A stretch of DNA of 64,000 bases from Zhongshania sp. (GTDB taxonomy: Bacteria; Pseudomonadota; Gammaproteobacteria; Pseudomonadales; Spongiibacteraceae), in contig JAGPVP010000111.1 of assembly GCA_018066965.1 (NCBI GenBank), positions 1 through 64,000 on the forward strand, read 5' to 3'. The notes under the pieces were generated by a model. The model did no database searches. It was not told the origin of the DNA and saw only the letters and a program-made list of their open reading frames with translations. How positions within the stretch are numbered: position 1 is the stretch's first letter; every line of letters begins with the position of its first letter. A program made the translations under genes and the position numbers. Positions 53,044 to 62,744 of the stretch are shown here, piece after piece.

Positions 53044-53316
53044 GTGGACAAATGGGACAAAAAGCGCAAAGACCTCAACAACCGCCTTCGCCGTATTGAG
53101 GGGCAGATCAGAGGCATCCAACGTCAATTAGAAAATGGCGAAGAATGCGAAGCGGTTGCCGCGCAAATGTCCGCCGCTCGCAAGGCAATGGACAAGGCCT
53201 TCTTCACCATGATGTCCTGCGCGGTATCCCAAGAGCTTGAGAAACATACTGTGATGACCGAGGACATGGAATCTGGCGTAGAAGACATTACCCGAATACT
53301 AGCCAAGTACGCCTAG
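53044..53316 (+). CDS. DUF156 (CsoR/FrmR family) regulator with non-canonical cysteines
   Basis: This 90-residue all-helical repressor has the family N-terminus (DLNNRLRRIEGQIRGIQRQL) and the first ligand Cys35 (EECEAVAAQ). In CsoR the next ligands are His at +25 and Cys at +29. Here these places are Ala60 and Glu64, while Cys59 sits one residue before the His position. Copper or nickel sensing of the classical type is therefore doubtful, and a dithiol, persulfide or other sensing mode is possible. The start is GTG with AGGAG six bases upstream; the ATG further upstream has no ribosome site. No metal-transport gene is adjacent. Confidence 0.83.
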   Translation: MDKWDKKRKDLNNRLRRIEGQIRGIQRQLENGEECEAVAAQMSAARKAMDKAFFTMMSCAVSQELEKHTVMTEDMESGVEDITRILAKYA

Positions 53317-53432
53317 CTTTCACGTCTTGAATTCGTATAACTGGCGCTTACCAAGTACTCTATTCATGGCGATCAGAGCCCGATAAATACTTAGCAATCG
53401 GCAATCAAACAAATCTAAATAAGCCTTTAAAT

Positions 53433-54623
53433 ATGCGTAATCCCCTGTCTCTTCAAGAGGCCCAAAAACTAGTATTGCATTCCCAGCGCCTACCCGCTGG
53501 AAAGCAAACTGGTAGCGCAAGCGCGGCAACGCTGGCGGCTATCGAACATCTTGGTTATATCCAGATAGACACAATTTCCACCATTCAGCGCGCCCACCAC
53601 CACACTTTATGGAATCGAAACCCGCGCTATAAGGCGGAGCAACTCGACCAGTTGATTGCTGATAAAAGAGTCTTTGAATACTGGTCACATGCCGCCGCTT
53701 ACCTGCCGATGCGAGATTATCGTTACAGCTTGCCGCGCAAGCAGGCCATTGCCAATGGAGAACAACGCCACTGGTATGCACCCGACAAAGCGCTTATGAA
53801 ATCTGTGCTCAAACGCATTACGGCCGAAGGCCCGCTGATGGCAAAAGACTTTGAGCATACGGGTAAAAAGCTCAGTGACTGGACAGCCAAACCCGCCAAA
53901 CGGGCACTGGAAAGCCTGTTTATGCAGGGCGAATTAATGATTTCCGGTCGGGTTAATTTTCATAAGGTTTACGATTTACGCGAGCGTGTATTACCCGCAG
54001 GCCTAGATACAACAACGCCTAGCTCAGAGGAATACGCTCGGTTTCTTATCTGTCGTTATTTACAGGCCAACGGGGTGGGCCAAGCTGCAGAAATAAGCTA
54101 TCTGCTAAAGAACATTAAACCACTCATCACTACTACGCTAGGAGCTATGGTAGCTGATGGTGAGCTACAAGAGATCGATGTTGCCGGCATACAATACTAT
54201 GTATTAGCCAGCTCACTAGACCTGCTCAGCAAACCCTTGGCTCGTAACAAGCTGGCGATATTATCGCCCTTCGACAATTTATTAATTCAACGCAAGCGCA
54301 TGCAAGCCTTGTTCAATTTTGACTATTTGATTGAGTGCTATGTGCCTGAGGAAAAACGCCAGTACGGCTATTTCTCGCTGCCTATCTTATGGGATGGCAA
54401 ACTGGTAGCCCGAATGGATTGCAAGGCCGACAGGCGTGAATCACATCTCCATATTCATCATTTAGCGCTAGAATCAACATTAAATAATATCGATGATTTC
54501 TCGCAAGCACTTAGCAAAACACTCCCCACCTTTATGCAGTTCAATAACTGCACACAACTTACGTTGCACAAAACTACCCCAAAAAAATTCCCTCCGCTGC
54601 CGCCGAGCCTCTACAGGCTCTGA
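53433..54623 (+). CDS. YcaQ-type winged-helix DNA glycosylase (crosslink repair family)
   Basis: This 396-residue protein belongs to the HTH_42 family of stacked winged helices. The QxD catalytic motif (GYIQIDTIS, Gln and Asp) is near residue 50. Also present are HHTLWNRNP, RVFEYWSHAAAYLP and IVAR-like beta segments at the C-terminus. E. coli YcaQ unhooks interstrand crosslinks and other bulky alkylated bases, and AlkX/AlkZ relatives protect against genotoxins. It appears to be a single-gene unit. Confidence 0.9.
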   Translation: MRNPLSLQEAQKLVLHSQRLPAGKQTGSASAATLAAIEHLGYIQIDTISTIQRAHHHTLWNRNPRYKAEQLDQLIADKRVFEYWSHAAAYLPMRDYRYSLPRKQAIANGEQRHWYAPDKALMKSVLKRITAEGPLMAKDFEHTGKKLSDWTAKPAKRALESLFMQGELMISGRVNFHKVYDLRERVLPAGLDTTTPSSEEYARFLICRYLQANGVGQAAEISYLLKNIKPLITTTLGAMVADGELQEIDVAGIQYYVLASSLDLLSKPLARNKLAILSPFDNLLIQRKRMQALFNFDYLIECYVPEEKRQYGYFSLPILWDGKLVARMDCKADRRESHLHIHHLALESTLNNIDDFSQALSKTLPTFMQFNNCTQLTLHKTTPKKFPPLPPSLYRL

Positions 54624-54848
54624 AACTAAACTATGGCGTGGTACGTCTAAGTGCAGCCATATTGCTTTATAATACGAGTATAAACACCAAACAGCGGATC
54701 AAACAAAACCAAGGAGCACCCGCGAAATAGCTCGCAGCGGAATACACTTATACCCGCATTTTTCATAGCCGATGCCTAGGGAGGCTCTGCACAACCCAAA
54801 TGTAAGCTATTCATTACGGACAATGAAAAAACCAACTAGGACTACTGA

Positions 54849-56585
54849 GTGACTATCGAGTTAATTTACCAATATATCTTCGGAGGCGCAGTACTCGCCT
54901 TTTTATGCGTAATTGCGAGTGTTTTTTCACGCCGTGTCGGTGCTCCATTATTATTGGTATTTCTCTTACTCGGAATGCTTGCAGGCGAAGACGGTTTTGG
55001 CGGAATCAAATTCGATGATTTTAGCCAAGCATTCTTATTCGGCAACCTAGCACTGGCTATTATCATATTTGACGGCGGATTAGGCACTCGAAAAGACAGC
55101 TTCCGCGTAAGCCTAAAACCAGCGCTTTCTCTAGCGACCATAGGCGTGTTTGCGACCGCCGCGATTACCGGCCTCGCAGCTCAGTGGATACTAGACTTAT
55201 CTTGGCAAGAAGGCCTATTAATTGGTGCCATCGTCGGCTCCACCGATGCAGCAGCCGTATTCGGCTTATTGAGAACCGCCGGACTAGAATTAAAAGAACG
55301 TACCGGAGCAACACTGGAAATAGAATCGGGATCAAACGACCCGATGGCGATATTCCTCACCATTACCATGGTGCAAATACTACAATTAAGTAACAGCGAC
55401 ACCAGCGCAGGCTGGACAATCGTTCAAGAGCTAGTAAGCCAACTAGGTTTAGGGATAGCCATTGGGCTTGCCGGAGGTTATTTTTTAACTCTTCTGCTCA
55501 AAGAATTGCAACTCACTCCGTCCCTGTATCCACTACTAACTCTTGCTGGCGGACTGAGTATATTCGGCGCGGCCACCATTCTTGATGGCAGTGGCTTTCT
55601 CGCTATTTTCATCACCGGTGCCATGGTTGGGAACACACCTCTACCATTCAGCAATGATGTCCGTCGCTTCCATGATGGTATGGCTTGGCTAAGCCAGATC
55701 GGCATGTTTGTCATGCTCGGTTTGCTTATCACCCCAAGCAACTTGATACCCATTATTATGCCCGCCCTAGCCATTGCATTCGTATTGATATTCATAGCTA
55801 GGCCGCTAGCTGTTTGGCTTTCTTTATTACCCTTTCATTTCCCATGGCGTGAACAGGTATTCATTGGCTGGTGTGGCTTGCGCGGCGCAGTGCCAATAAT
55901 TCTGGCTCTCTTTCCTTCATTGGCAGGGCTAGAGCACACCCAAACCTATTTCGAACTAGTATTTTTCGTGGTGCTGATTTCTCTTGTCCTGCAAGGCTGG
56001 ACCATCGCTCCAATTGCAAAATGGATGCAAATAGAACTACCACCCTCTAACAAAGAACCAGAACATCAACACTTAACGCTAAAGCACGACCAAGACAAAG
56101 AACTACTGATATACAGCGTAGTGGCAGAAAGTCGTGCAGCTGGTTTAGCCACAAAAAATTTACCCATGAAAGAGGGAAGCCAATTCGTTGGAATTATTCG
56201 CCACGGAATACTGATAGACCAAAACGAGGAACAAACGCTTACAAACGACGATCAGGTTGTTATTTTATCGTCGACCAGTGCTAAATCCGCGCTAGGTCGT
56301 GTATTCGCAAAAACAAGCTCGTCAACTTCAACGGATACGACTTATTTCTTTGGTGAGTTTGCACTAAATCCAGATGCGAAACTATTCGATATTGCCCAAG
56401 CCTATGGTTTCAAAACCGACCCCACTTGGGGCAACGTTTCAGTAGCACAATTTATCGTTAGTCAGTTCCATGGCAAGCCTGTCATAGGCGATCACGTTCG
56501 GCTGGGGCCCATAAAACTAATAGTGAAACATATTGAAGGTGACCATATTCTATCTGTTGGTTTGAAGCTACAACCCCCTGAGTAA
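54849..56585 (+). CDS. nhaP2: K+/H+ antiporter, CvrA/NhaP2 type
   Basis: The protein has 578 residues, the same length as E. coli CvrA. Twelve to thirteen membrane helices span residues 1-390, with the CPA1 motif FDGGLGT and the ion-site region IVGSTDAAAVF...ESGSNDPMAIF. A cytoplasmic TrkA_C/RCK-type domain and a further regulatory domain follow. It exchanges potassium for protons and helps in pH and osmotic control, fitting the osmolyte genes elsewhere. The start is GTG with AGGA upstream. The 225 bases before it and the 284 bases after it show no gene. Confidence 0.93.
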   Translation: MTIELIYQYIFGGAVLAFLCVIASVFSRRVGAPLLLVFLLLGMLAGEDGFGGIKFDDFSQAFLFGNLALAIIIFDGGLGTRKDSFRVSLKPALSLATIGVFATAAITGLAAQWILDLSWQEGLLIGAIVGSTDAAAVFGLLRTAGLELKERTGATLEIESGSNDPMAIFLTITMVQILQLSNSDTSAGWTIVQELVSQLGLGIAIGLAGGYFLTLLLKELQLTPSLYPLLTLAGGLSIFGAATILDGSGFLAIFITGAMVGNTPLPFSNDVRRFHDGMAWLSQIGMFVMLGLLITPSNLIPIIMPALAIAFVLIFIARPLAVWLSLLPFHFPWREQVFIGWCGLRGAVPIILALFPSLAGLEHTQTYFELVFFVVLISLVLQGWTIAPIAKWMQIELPPSNKEPEHQHLTLKHDQDKELLIYSVVAESRAAGLATKNLPMKEGSQFVGIIRHGILIDQNEEQTLTNDDQVVILSSTSAKSALGRVFAKTSSSTSTDTTYFFGEFALNPDAKLFDIAQAYGFKTDPTWGNVSVAQFIVSQFHGKPVIGDHVRLGPIKLIVKHIEGDHILSVGLKLQPPE

Positions 56586-56869
56586 ATATCAAGTCAACGC
56601 GCACTCCAATGCCGTTTCAGGTTTATTCAGAAGCAACTAAAAGCCGTCTTGTCGGCCGTGCACCATAAAGGCCCTAACATTTTTTCAGAGCAGCAAGAAA
56701 GCCCTTAACATCGCTATTGTCCGAGAATCATGCAAGTCACCAGGCATCACCGCAGCCATTGTTTTTATCGATCATTATTTAGGCCGCATAAGAGTATGTA
56801 GCCTAAATAGGGAACATAAGATCAAGGAGCGTATTGTAATACAGAAGGAATATTGCGACGTTTATGATG

Positions 56870-57901
56870 CTAATACATCAACGGAACAAAGGTGCTTCTT
56901 GTCGCTAAGCGCGCCAACATTAGTAACGAGGCACTGTAATAATCGTCTTTATATGAAGGGGTGTTTGGAATATTCGTACCAAATCCGACAAGCAATTGGC
57001 GAACTGCCATTCCCCCATCAGATAGAGAATAACTCGCCGCTTCACCGGATAAAAGATCTACCCATGCAGGTGGTTGGCCTTGCTCTTCCCAATACGCACG
57101 TATCGCCCGTATTCCCGGTGTTTGGGTAATGCCGCCCCAGAAAAAATACAGCGGAATGCGAACCGCTTCAAATCCAAAACGTACCGGCCAACCTTGCGCT
57201 GGAGCAAGCTCACCCATATTAGATAATTGCACCCAATCTGCCGGTAGCTTTCTGGGGCCAAATCGCGCGACCTCCAATAGTCGTTTACTATCTTGCAGCA
57301 ACGCCGACCAAGGCCCATCAGGCTCTATGCGTGCAAAGTGTTGAATAGCAGGAATAACAAAATAAGAAAGGTTGATGACCGTATAACCATCATGCACAAA
57401 ACCGTCTTTAGCAGGCAGCAACACCGTGTAACCTGCCACGCCTCGTATTAAATGTTTTCGAATTTCTCGCCGAAGCACCGATGCCTGATAGCGATATTCG
57501 TGATTACCCCAACGTTGCCCAGCAAGACTCAGCGCCCAAGCAATCATCAGATCACCATCGCTCGCATTATTAGTATCTGCGACGGCTACTTTAGCCGAGG
57601 GATCGTAGCGCCAAGAAAATAGCTTGTCATTATGACGACGTAGATGCTGATCAGTCCAATGCCATAATTGATCGAACTGGTCGCGATCATTATGAGCCAC
57701 GGCCATTAGCATCGCCCAACCCTGACCTTCTGTGTGGCTAACATTTTTGCTGCCAGTGTCGATCACCCTGCCCTCAGCAGAGATAAACCTCGTTACATAA
57801 TTTCGCCAACCTTCATCATTAGACGAATAAAGATCAGATGATGCACAGGCCATGGACGTTAGACCAATGAGTAGAATAAGTAAGCGAAGGCTAGCCGCCA
57901 T
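56870..57901 (-). CDS. bcsZ: Endo-1,4-beta-glucanase BcsZ (GH8) of the cellulose operon
   Basis: This 343-residue periplasmic cellulase has a signal peptide (LILLIGLTSMACA) and the GH8 acid catalyst Glu in HTEGQGWAML. The WRYDPS and NASDGDLMIAWAL segments carry the further catalytic/substrate Asp residues. BcsZ trims nascent cellulose and is needed for normal export and fibre assembly. It overlaps the end of bcsD by 11 bases and is the last gene of the operon on this strand. Confidence 0.93.
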   Translation of the reverse strand: MAASLRLLILLIGLTSMACASSDLYSSNDEGWRNYVTRFISAEGRVIDTGSKNVSHTEGQGWAMLMAVAHNDRDQFDQLWHWTDQHLRRHNDKLFSWRYDPSAKVAVADTNNASDGDLMIAWALSLAGQRWGNHEYRYQASVLRREIRKHLIRGVAGYTVLLPAKDGFVHDGYTVINLSYFVIPAIQHFARIEPDGPWSALLQDSKRLLEVARFGPRKLPADWVQLSNMGELAPAQGWPVRFGFEAVRIPLYFFWGGITQTPGIRAIRAYWEEQGQPPAWVDLLSGEAASYSLSDGGMAVRQLLVGFGTNIPNTPSYKDDYYSASLLMLARLATRSTFVPLMY

Positions 57902-58364
57902 ACTTCAGCTCGAGAGGGGCTCCCGGCAGAGTGGGAATGACATTCACCTCCAGTGAGGCGTCACCACCCTGCGCTCTTAGCCATGCGGTATAGATCCCCT
58001 GCAGCAAGGCTGCAAAGGCAAGCGGCCAAAAACTATCGCTTCCTTCATCGGGGTTTGGCCAACCGTCATGCAGAACTGTAATCTGGGTGGTTTCCGCGGA
58101 AAACTGACACCAGCCCCAATCAAGCTCGCGCCAAATTTGATTAGCATTCGCTTCAAATTCCTCCAAGGTATCGTGCTCATTTAGCGGAAAGCGCTTTGCT
58201 AATTTCATGCCTAATGCATTAAAAAAAGCCCGAACCTCGTTCGCACCAACATTGCTATCCAATTCTTCTAGCAACACTGAAAGAAAATCTCGCCACTGCG
58301 TATTACACTGCCGATTGCGATAGTAGGCTAAATTTTGAGCCTGATTCGTTAGTGAAGTACTCAT
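57891..58364 (-). CDS. bcsD: Cellulose synthase subunit D
   Basis: This 157-residue protein matches the size of the Komagataeibacter cellulose subunit D (156), with a FNALGMKLAKRFPL helix and WRELDWGWCQF and ITVLHDGWP segments. BcsD forms a periplasmic octameric ring through which glucan chains pass and helps crystalline packing. Its presence assigns the operon to type I. It starts 3 bases after bcsC and overlaps bcsZ. Confidence 0.88.
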   Translation of the reverse strand: MSTSLTNQAQNLAYYRNRQCNTQWRDFLSVLLEELDSNVGANEVRAFFNALGMKLAKRFPLNEHDTLEEFEANANQIWRELDWGWCQFSAETTQITVLHDGWPNPDEGSDSFWPLAFAALLQGIYTAWLRAQGGDASLEVNVIPTLPGAPLELKYGG

Positions 58365-58367
58365 GTA

Positions 58368-61300
58368 TTAGGGGTCCGTGTTGTACAAGAAATTAATCAC
58401 AGCCGATGTTTCAGAATAATCACCAAAGGTGTCATAAGAAATACGCGAACCAATACTCAGTGCCGGAGAAAGCTCATAACGCATACCCGCGCCCAGGTTC
58501 ATACCAAAGCCACTCTCACTTTCTGATTTATAGCGCGATTCTGTGATTCCGCCACTCTCTGCCAAAATATCTAACCAGCGTTGTTCATAGGCCAGGGTCG
58601 GGAAATACGCTGCGCTAGCAACGCTATAACTTTGAAACCCTAAAGACGCCCCCGCGTTCCACGACAGTTTTTTATATTTCTCCGAATAATTAATTGGAAA
58701 TGCCAAGCTAACGTAACTTTGTGGACTAAAATAACCGCCGTGACCGTAAGTGAATTTGCTCAAGTTATCATCAAAACTCGAATACCCAACATTTACCCCG
58801 GTCTGTAAAATAGTTTGATCGCGGTGAATTGGTCGCAAATACGCGCCAAAATTCGCTTGCACCATTTGGTTGCCTTTTACATTTTCGCCATCGTAATAAT
58901 AAAAGCCGAAGTCACCATAAAAACCAAGATCTTCATTATCAAAAGCGAGTCCAATATTTGCGCCGCTACGTGTTACTGCGCCCCACCGATCTCCGGTCAG
59001 CGGGTCTTTAACCCCCGCGTAGGAAAGTAAACTATCCACAACCGCCCGACGTTGTGCCTGCAAACGCAGCTCAGTATTACTGCTTATTTTTGGTGTCCAC
59101 GAAATACCACCCACCAAATTCGTAATTTCAAAGCCCAATGGTGTGCTGCCAATATCTGCGACAAAGGTATCGCGCTGATAATTTAACTCCACACCCAATC
59201 CAGCCTCTTCGTTATTACTTAAAGGAATCGTGCGATTATAAGCGCCAATCCGGGTAATCAATTTCGAAATAAGATCACTCGCCGCTTTACTGCGCACCTG
59301 GTAAGACGCAACATCGTCGGCTGCCAGCGAGAAATTATTATCGCCAAATTGCTGTAATAAATAATCATCAACAAATTGACGCTGATCTACAGACAGCCTA
59401 TCCAAGTCTATACCGACTTCATATAAGGGATTTCTATTAACTGCTAGCCCGAAATTTCGTTGCGCAGTTTGCACACGGGCCTCAAGCGCGGCAACTTCCT
59501 GTGCACTGCCGGTGCCCTGCGCAGCTTCCAGCGCGGCATTAGCTAAGGCTAACTCCTGAGCGCTAATATCAACCTGATCAATAATTGGCCCAACGCGGTT
59601 TAACTTTTCAGCCAAACCACTGGATATCGAGCTGTACACCGCCGAGCGATAAAAACGCCCAGCGCTGTCTTCATCTAAGGTACCGGCATTTAAGAATACT
59701 GGCGTTACTACCGCCTCTAAACGACCATTACCTACTGGAACACCTGAAAAGGCCAGCTCGCCGCTCACTTCAGCCAGCTGACTCAGACCTTCCTCACCCT
59801 GACGAAAACGCATCGCAATATCACCACGTACACGAGGTGAAAGATCCTTTTTAAGCTTGCTGCGATAAGTATCTATGCCGGCAATTTCTCGGCGCTGACT
59901 ATTCGTCGCAGCGGTATGACTTTCATTCCGCTTACTTGTAGCCGTTGCCGCAGCCAAGTGTTCTCTGCCCTCATCTTGCCAGTAGCGTGTCGACCACTGC
60001 AAAGGCATTTTATCGTCATAGGGGCTGCCCAATATGTCATCTGAACTTGCCGTCTGTTCAGAATCGAAACGCCGATCAACAAATTTACGATCAGCTCGCT
60101 CCGGTCTCCAGCGCCCCGCCACAGCTGTACGTCCAGGTAGCCAAGCACCCGTATCAGCGAAACTGTCAACCTCTGAGCTTTTAAGCAAACGGCGCCAGCG
60201 CGTATCGCCATCTTGTTTTTGTAAACCGGATAAACGATTTCGAAATGGGTTCTCAGCAAATAGATACTCACCGCTGTCATTACTATCGCGTAACTCGCCC
60301 GCTGCGACCATCCGCGCTTGCTCAACAAACGCCAGCGCCTGGCGTTTATCGCCTTGGGCCTCGGCAGTACGCGCTGCGAGAATTAACCAGTCAGGTGATT
60401 CCAAGGGTGCCGCTTGCTGCAAAAATGACTCTGCGGTGTCGGGGTCATCGGCGGCAAGTGCCGTTTCAGTTAATCCTATTAAAGCTGCATTTTGGGTATC
60501 TACCCCCTGCTCATAAACATACTGATAAACCTGAGTGGCGTGATCAAAATAATTGCCTTGCCGGTACAGACCAGCCAGAACTAGCAGCATGGCGCTATCG
60601 TCTGGATTATCTTCCAAGCCAGTTACCAGTAGATCATAAGCTTCAGCAAATTTTTTATCGGCCTGTAATTTACTCGCTTGAGCCAGCAAAATATCCCTGC
60701 TCGCCTGCGCTAAAACTTGGTGCGCGTTTTCATCGCCACCGGCTTCGCGCTCTAGAAATCCTAATAATCGTTGCGCTTCGCGCTCATTGTCCGACTTCAT
60801 TAACACTGCCAAATGGTCTAGGTAGTCTTGTGGCGACGCCTTGAAGCCACCATCAAGATCTCGTCGAACCAAGGCCAGCGCCAAGCTACGTTCCCCCTCC
60901 GCCAATAGCATCGCGGCAACTTGGCCAAGCTCTGAGGGCGTCGCAGGCGGATTGCGATAAACATCGTCTAATGCCATTTCGACATTCACGGGATCACCGC
61001 TTTCAAGAATGGCTTTTAAAGACTGTATGCGATGTCCGCGATTGGCTCTTAGCAACAAGGCCTGCTGGGATTCACCACGTTGCTTACTAGGAATTCGCTC
61101 GATTAATTGCTCAACGTCTAACCAGCGCTGCTGCTTTTCAGCCAACATCGCGGCAACTGTTAAGCCATCGTTGCTGCCTTGATTGACCAATGGCGCCAAC
61201 ATGGCTCGAGCCCTAGCAGGCTGCTTTCGATCATCGTATAAGCGTGCCAACTCCAACCGCAACCAAGGGTCGTCAGGTGCGACGACCATCGCCTCGCGCA

Positions 61301-62744
61301 GCACTATCTCCCCCGCCGAAGCTTGTCCTTTAGCAATAAGAGACGCACCGCGCTCGCGCAATTGGTTTACACGCTCAGCCTGTAAATATCCCAAACGCTT
61401 ACGGTCTGCTTCCGGTAATTTAGCGAACTCAATCTCTGCTTCGTTATACTCTTTTCTAACAATTAAAGAGCGAACCAAACCAGAGCGTGCGGCAACTGAA
61501 TTTGGCACCTCGATCAAAAACCGACGATAAACAGCTTCCGCCTCCCCTGCTCGGCCTTTCCCCATAAGAATTTCGGCTTGTAACAGGCGCGCGTCTTGCC
61601 CACGCACCCCTAAGCTATTAGTCAAAGGGAGAACTGCGGAATACGCCGCATCGAACTGCCCAGCCTTAAATTTTTGCCGAACGCCCTCTAGGCTAGCGTA
61701 GAATCGCGCTGAGTCACGGGCATCGCGCCACTTACCTGCTGATTTTGGTGCCATCGACATCGCTTTAGTCAACGTGCTATCTGCCGCTGTAAACTGGCCA
61801 TTCCGCAACTGTATCAAGCCCATACCAGCCACGGCTTCCGCATCGTTTGGGTGTGCTTGCAATGCCGTATTAAATGCCGCTTTTGCCTCCCGCAAATTAC
61901 CTTTTTTAAGCGCATCGTAGGCCTGCGCCTGCGCTTGACCGGTATCTTTCTTCGACGAATTTAAATGTGCGAGAACCTCCTGATCATCAGGAAACTTCTT
62001 AATATAGGACTTAATACTTTCAGCGTATCTTGGCGTAGCTGGCAGCCACAGTAAGCTTTGGCGCCAAGCCTTGCGAACTCGCTCATCTTGCTTTTCATCC
62101 CAAAGCAGTGCCAAACGGTCAGCACCTTCACTGCGGGTCTCACTGCGGTAGGTCAGCATTTCAGCATGCGCTAATGCGACGTTATAGTTTTGAGGATGGA
62201 GTTTGGCTAGCTGCGCTAATCCCTGCCGCGCCTCTTGCCAGCCGTCATTGCTACCAGCAAGAGTCTGGTAATACTCTAACGCGAGGTCATCTGGCGGAGC
62301 CTCGCCAGCAAACAGCTCGCGATAAATAGCCGCCGACTTCTCTGATTCGCCCCGCGCGGCCAGCGTCCGCGCTTTCGCTAATACCGAGTCATCGAGTGAC
62401 TTTCTGCGCAGACGTTTGCTTAACTCCTCCCACTGCTTACTTTTCGGTGCCGTAAGCCGCAGCTTCTCGGCCCATTTGTCCGCTGCGGTAGAATTACTTC
62501 GGTTCAACTCTAATAAAGCCATCTGATAAAGCGCCTCACTATTGCTTTCATCAGATGCCAGCACTCTGCGCAAAGAGTCTTCCGCCAGGTCGGCGCGACC
62601 AGACTCTGTCCAAAAGCGAGCTTGCTCAAGCAAACGCGCATAAGACGCATCTTGTGCCGTGGCCGCGCTAGGCAGTAATACCGCGAATGCAAAAAATAGT
62701 GACCACTTTTTAAAGTAATATTTTTCCCCTATTGGCACCGTCAT
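58368..62744 (-). CDS. bcsC: Cellulose outer-membrane export protein BcsC (TPR + beta-barrel)
   Basis: The protein has 1458 residues: a signal peptide (LFFAFAVLLPSAATAQ), about 19 tetratricopeptide-like repeats (residues about 30-850) and a helical linker. A 16-strand C-terminal barrel (residues about 1000-1458) has the BCSC_C segments (GAYLRPIHRDQT, GHGGYFSPQSYVSL) and ends ...NFLYNTDP. It forms the outer-membrane pore for cellulose and a periplasmic scaffold. GGAGGAAA precedes the ATG; upstream frames lie in bcsB. The start overlaps the bcsB stop by four bases. Confidence 0.95.
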   Translation of the reverse strand: MTVPIGEKYYFKKWSLFFAFAVLLPSAATAQDASYARLLEQARFWTESGRADLAEDSLRRVLASDESNSEALYQMALLELNRSNSTAADKWAEKLRLTAPKSKQWEELSKRLRRKSLDDSVLAKARTLAARGESEKSAAIYRELFAGEAPPDDLALEYYQTLAGSNDGWQEARQGLAQLAKLHPQNYNVALAHAEMLTYRSETRSEGADRLALLWDEKQDERVRKAWRQSLLWLPATPRYAESIKSYIKKFPDDQEVLAHLNSSKKDTGQAQAQAYDALKKGNLREAKAAFNTALQAHPNDAEAVAGMGLIQLRNGQFTAADSTLTKAMSMAPKSAGKWRDARDSARFYASLEGVRQKFKAGQFDAAYSAVLPLTNSLGVRGQDARLLQAEILMGKGRAGEAEAVYRRFLIEVPNSVAARSGLVRSLIVRKEYNEAEIEFAKLPEADRKRLGYLQAERVNQLRERGASLIAKGQASAGEIVLREAMVVAPDDPWLRLELARLYDDRKQPARARAMLAPLVNQGSNDGLTVAAMLAEKQQRWLDVEQLIERIPSKQRGESQQALLLRANRGHRIQSLKAILESGDPVNVEMALDDVYRNPPATPSELGQVAAMLLAEGERSLALALVRRDLDGGFKASPQDYLDHLAVLMKSDNEREAQRLLGFLEREAGGDENAHQVLAQASRDILLAQASKLQADKKFAEAYDLLVTGLEDNPDDSAMLLVLAGLYRQGNYFDHATQVYQYVYEQGVDTQNAALIGLTETALAADDPDTAESFLQQAAPLESPDWLILAARTAEAQGDKRQALAFVEQARMVAAGELRDSNDSGEYLFAENPFRNRLSGLQKQDGDTRWRRLLKSSEVDSFADTGAWLPGRTAVAGRWRPERADRKFVDRRFDSEQTASSDDILGSPYDDKMPLQWSTRYWQDEGREHLAAATATSKRNESHTAATNSQRREIAGIDTYRSKLKKDLSPRVRGDIAMRFRQGEEGLSQLAEVSGELAFSGVPVGNGRLEAVVTPVFLNAGTLDEDSAGRFYRSAVYSSISSGLAEKLNRVGPIIDQVDISAQELALANAALEAAQGTGSAQEVAALEARVQTAQRNFGLAVNRNPLYEVGIDLDRLSVDQRQFVDDYLLQQFGDNNFSLAADDVASYQVRSKAASDLISKLITRIGAYNRTIPLSNNEEAGLGVELNYQRDTFVADIGSTPLGFEITNLVGGISWTPKISSNTELRLQAQRRAVVDSLLSYAGVKDPLTGDRWGAVTRSGANIGLAFDNEDLGFYGDFGFYYYDGENVKGNQMVQANFGAYLRPIHRDQTILQTGVNVGYSSFDDNLSKFTYGHGGYFSPQSYVSLAFPINYSEKYKKLSWNAGASLGFQSYSVASAAYFPTLAYEQRWLDILAESGGITESRYKSESESGFGMNLGAGMRYELSPALSIGSRISYDTFGDYSETSAVINFLYNTDP

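Noticed and set aside
53320-53529. Small reverse open frame between the CsoR-family and YcaQ genes
   Set aside because: It overlaps the start of the well-supported YcaQ gene and has no ribosome site or family signal.
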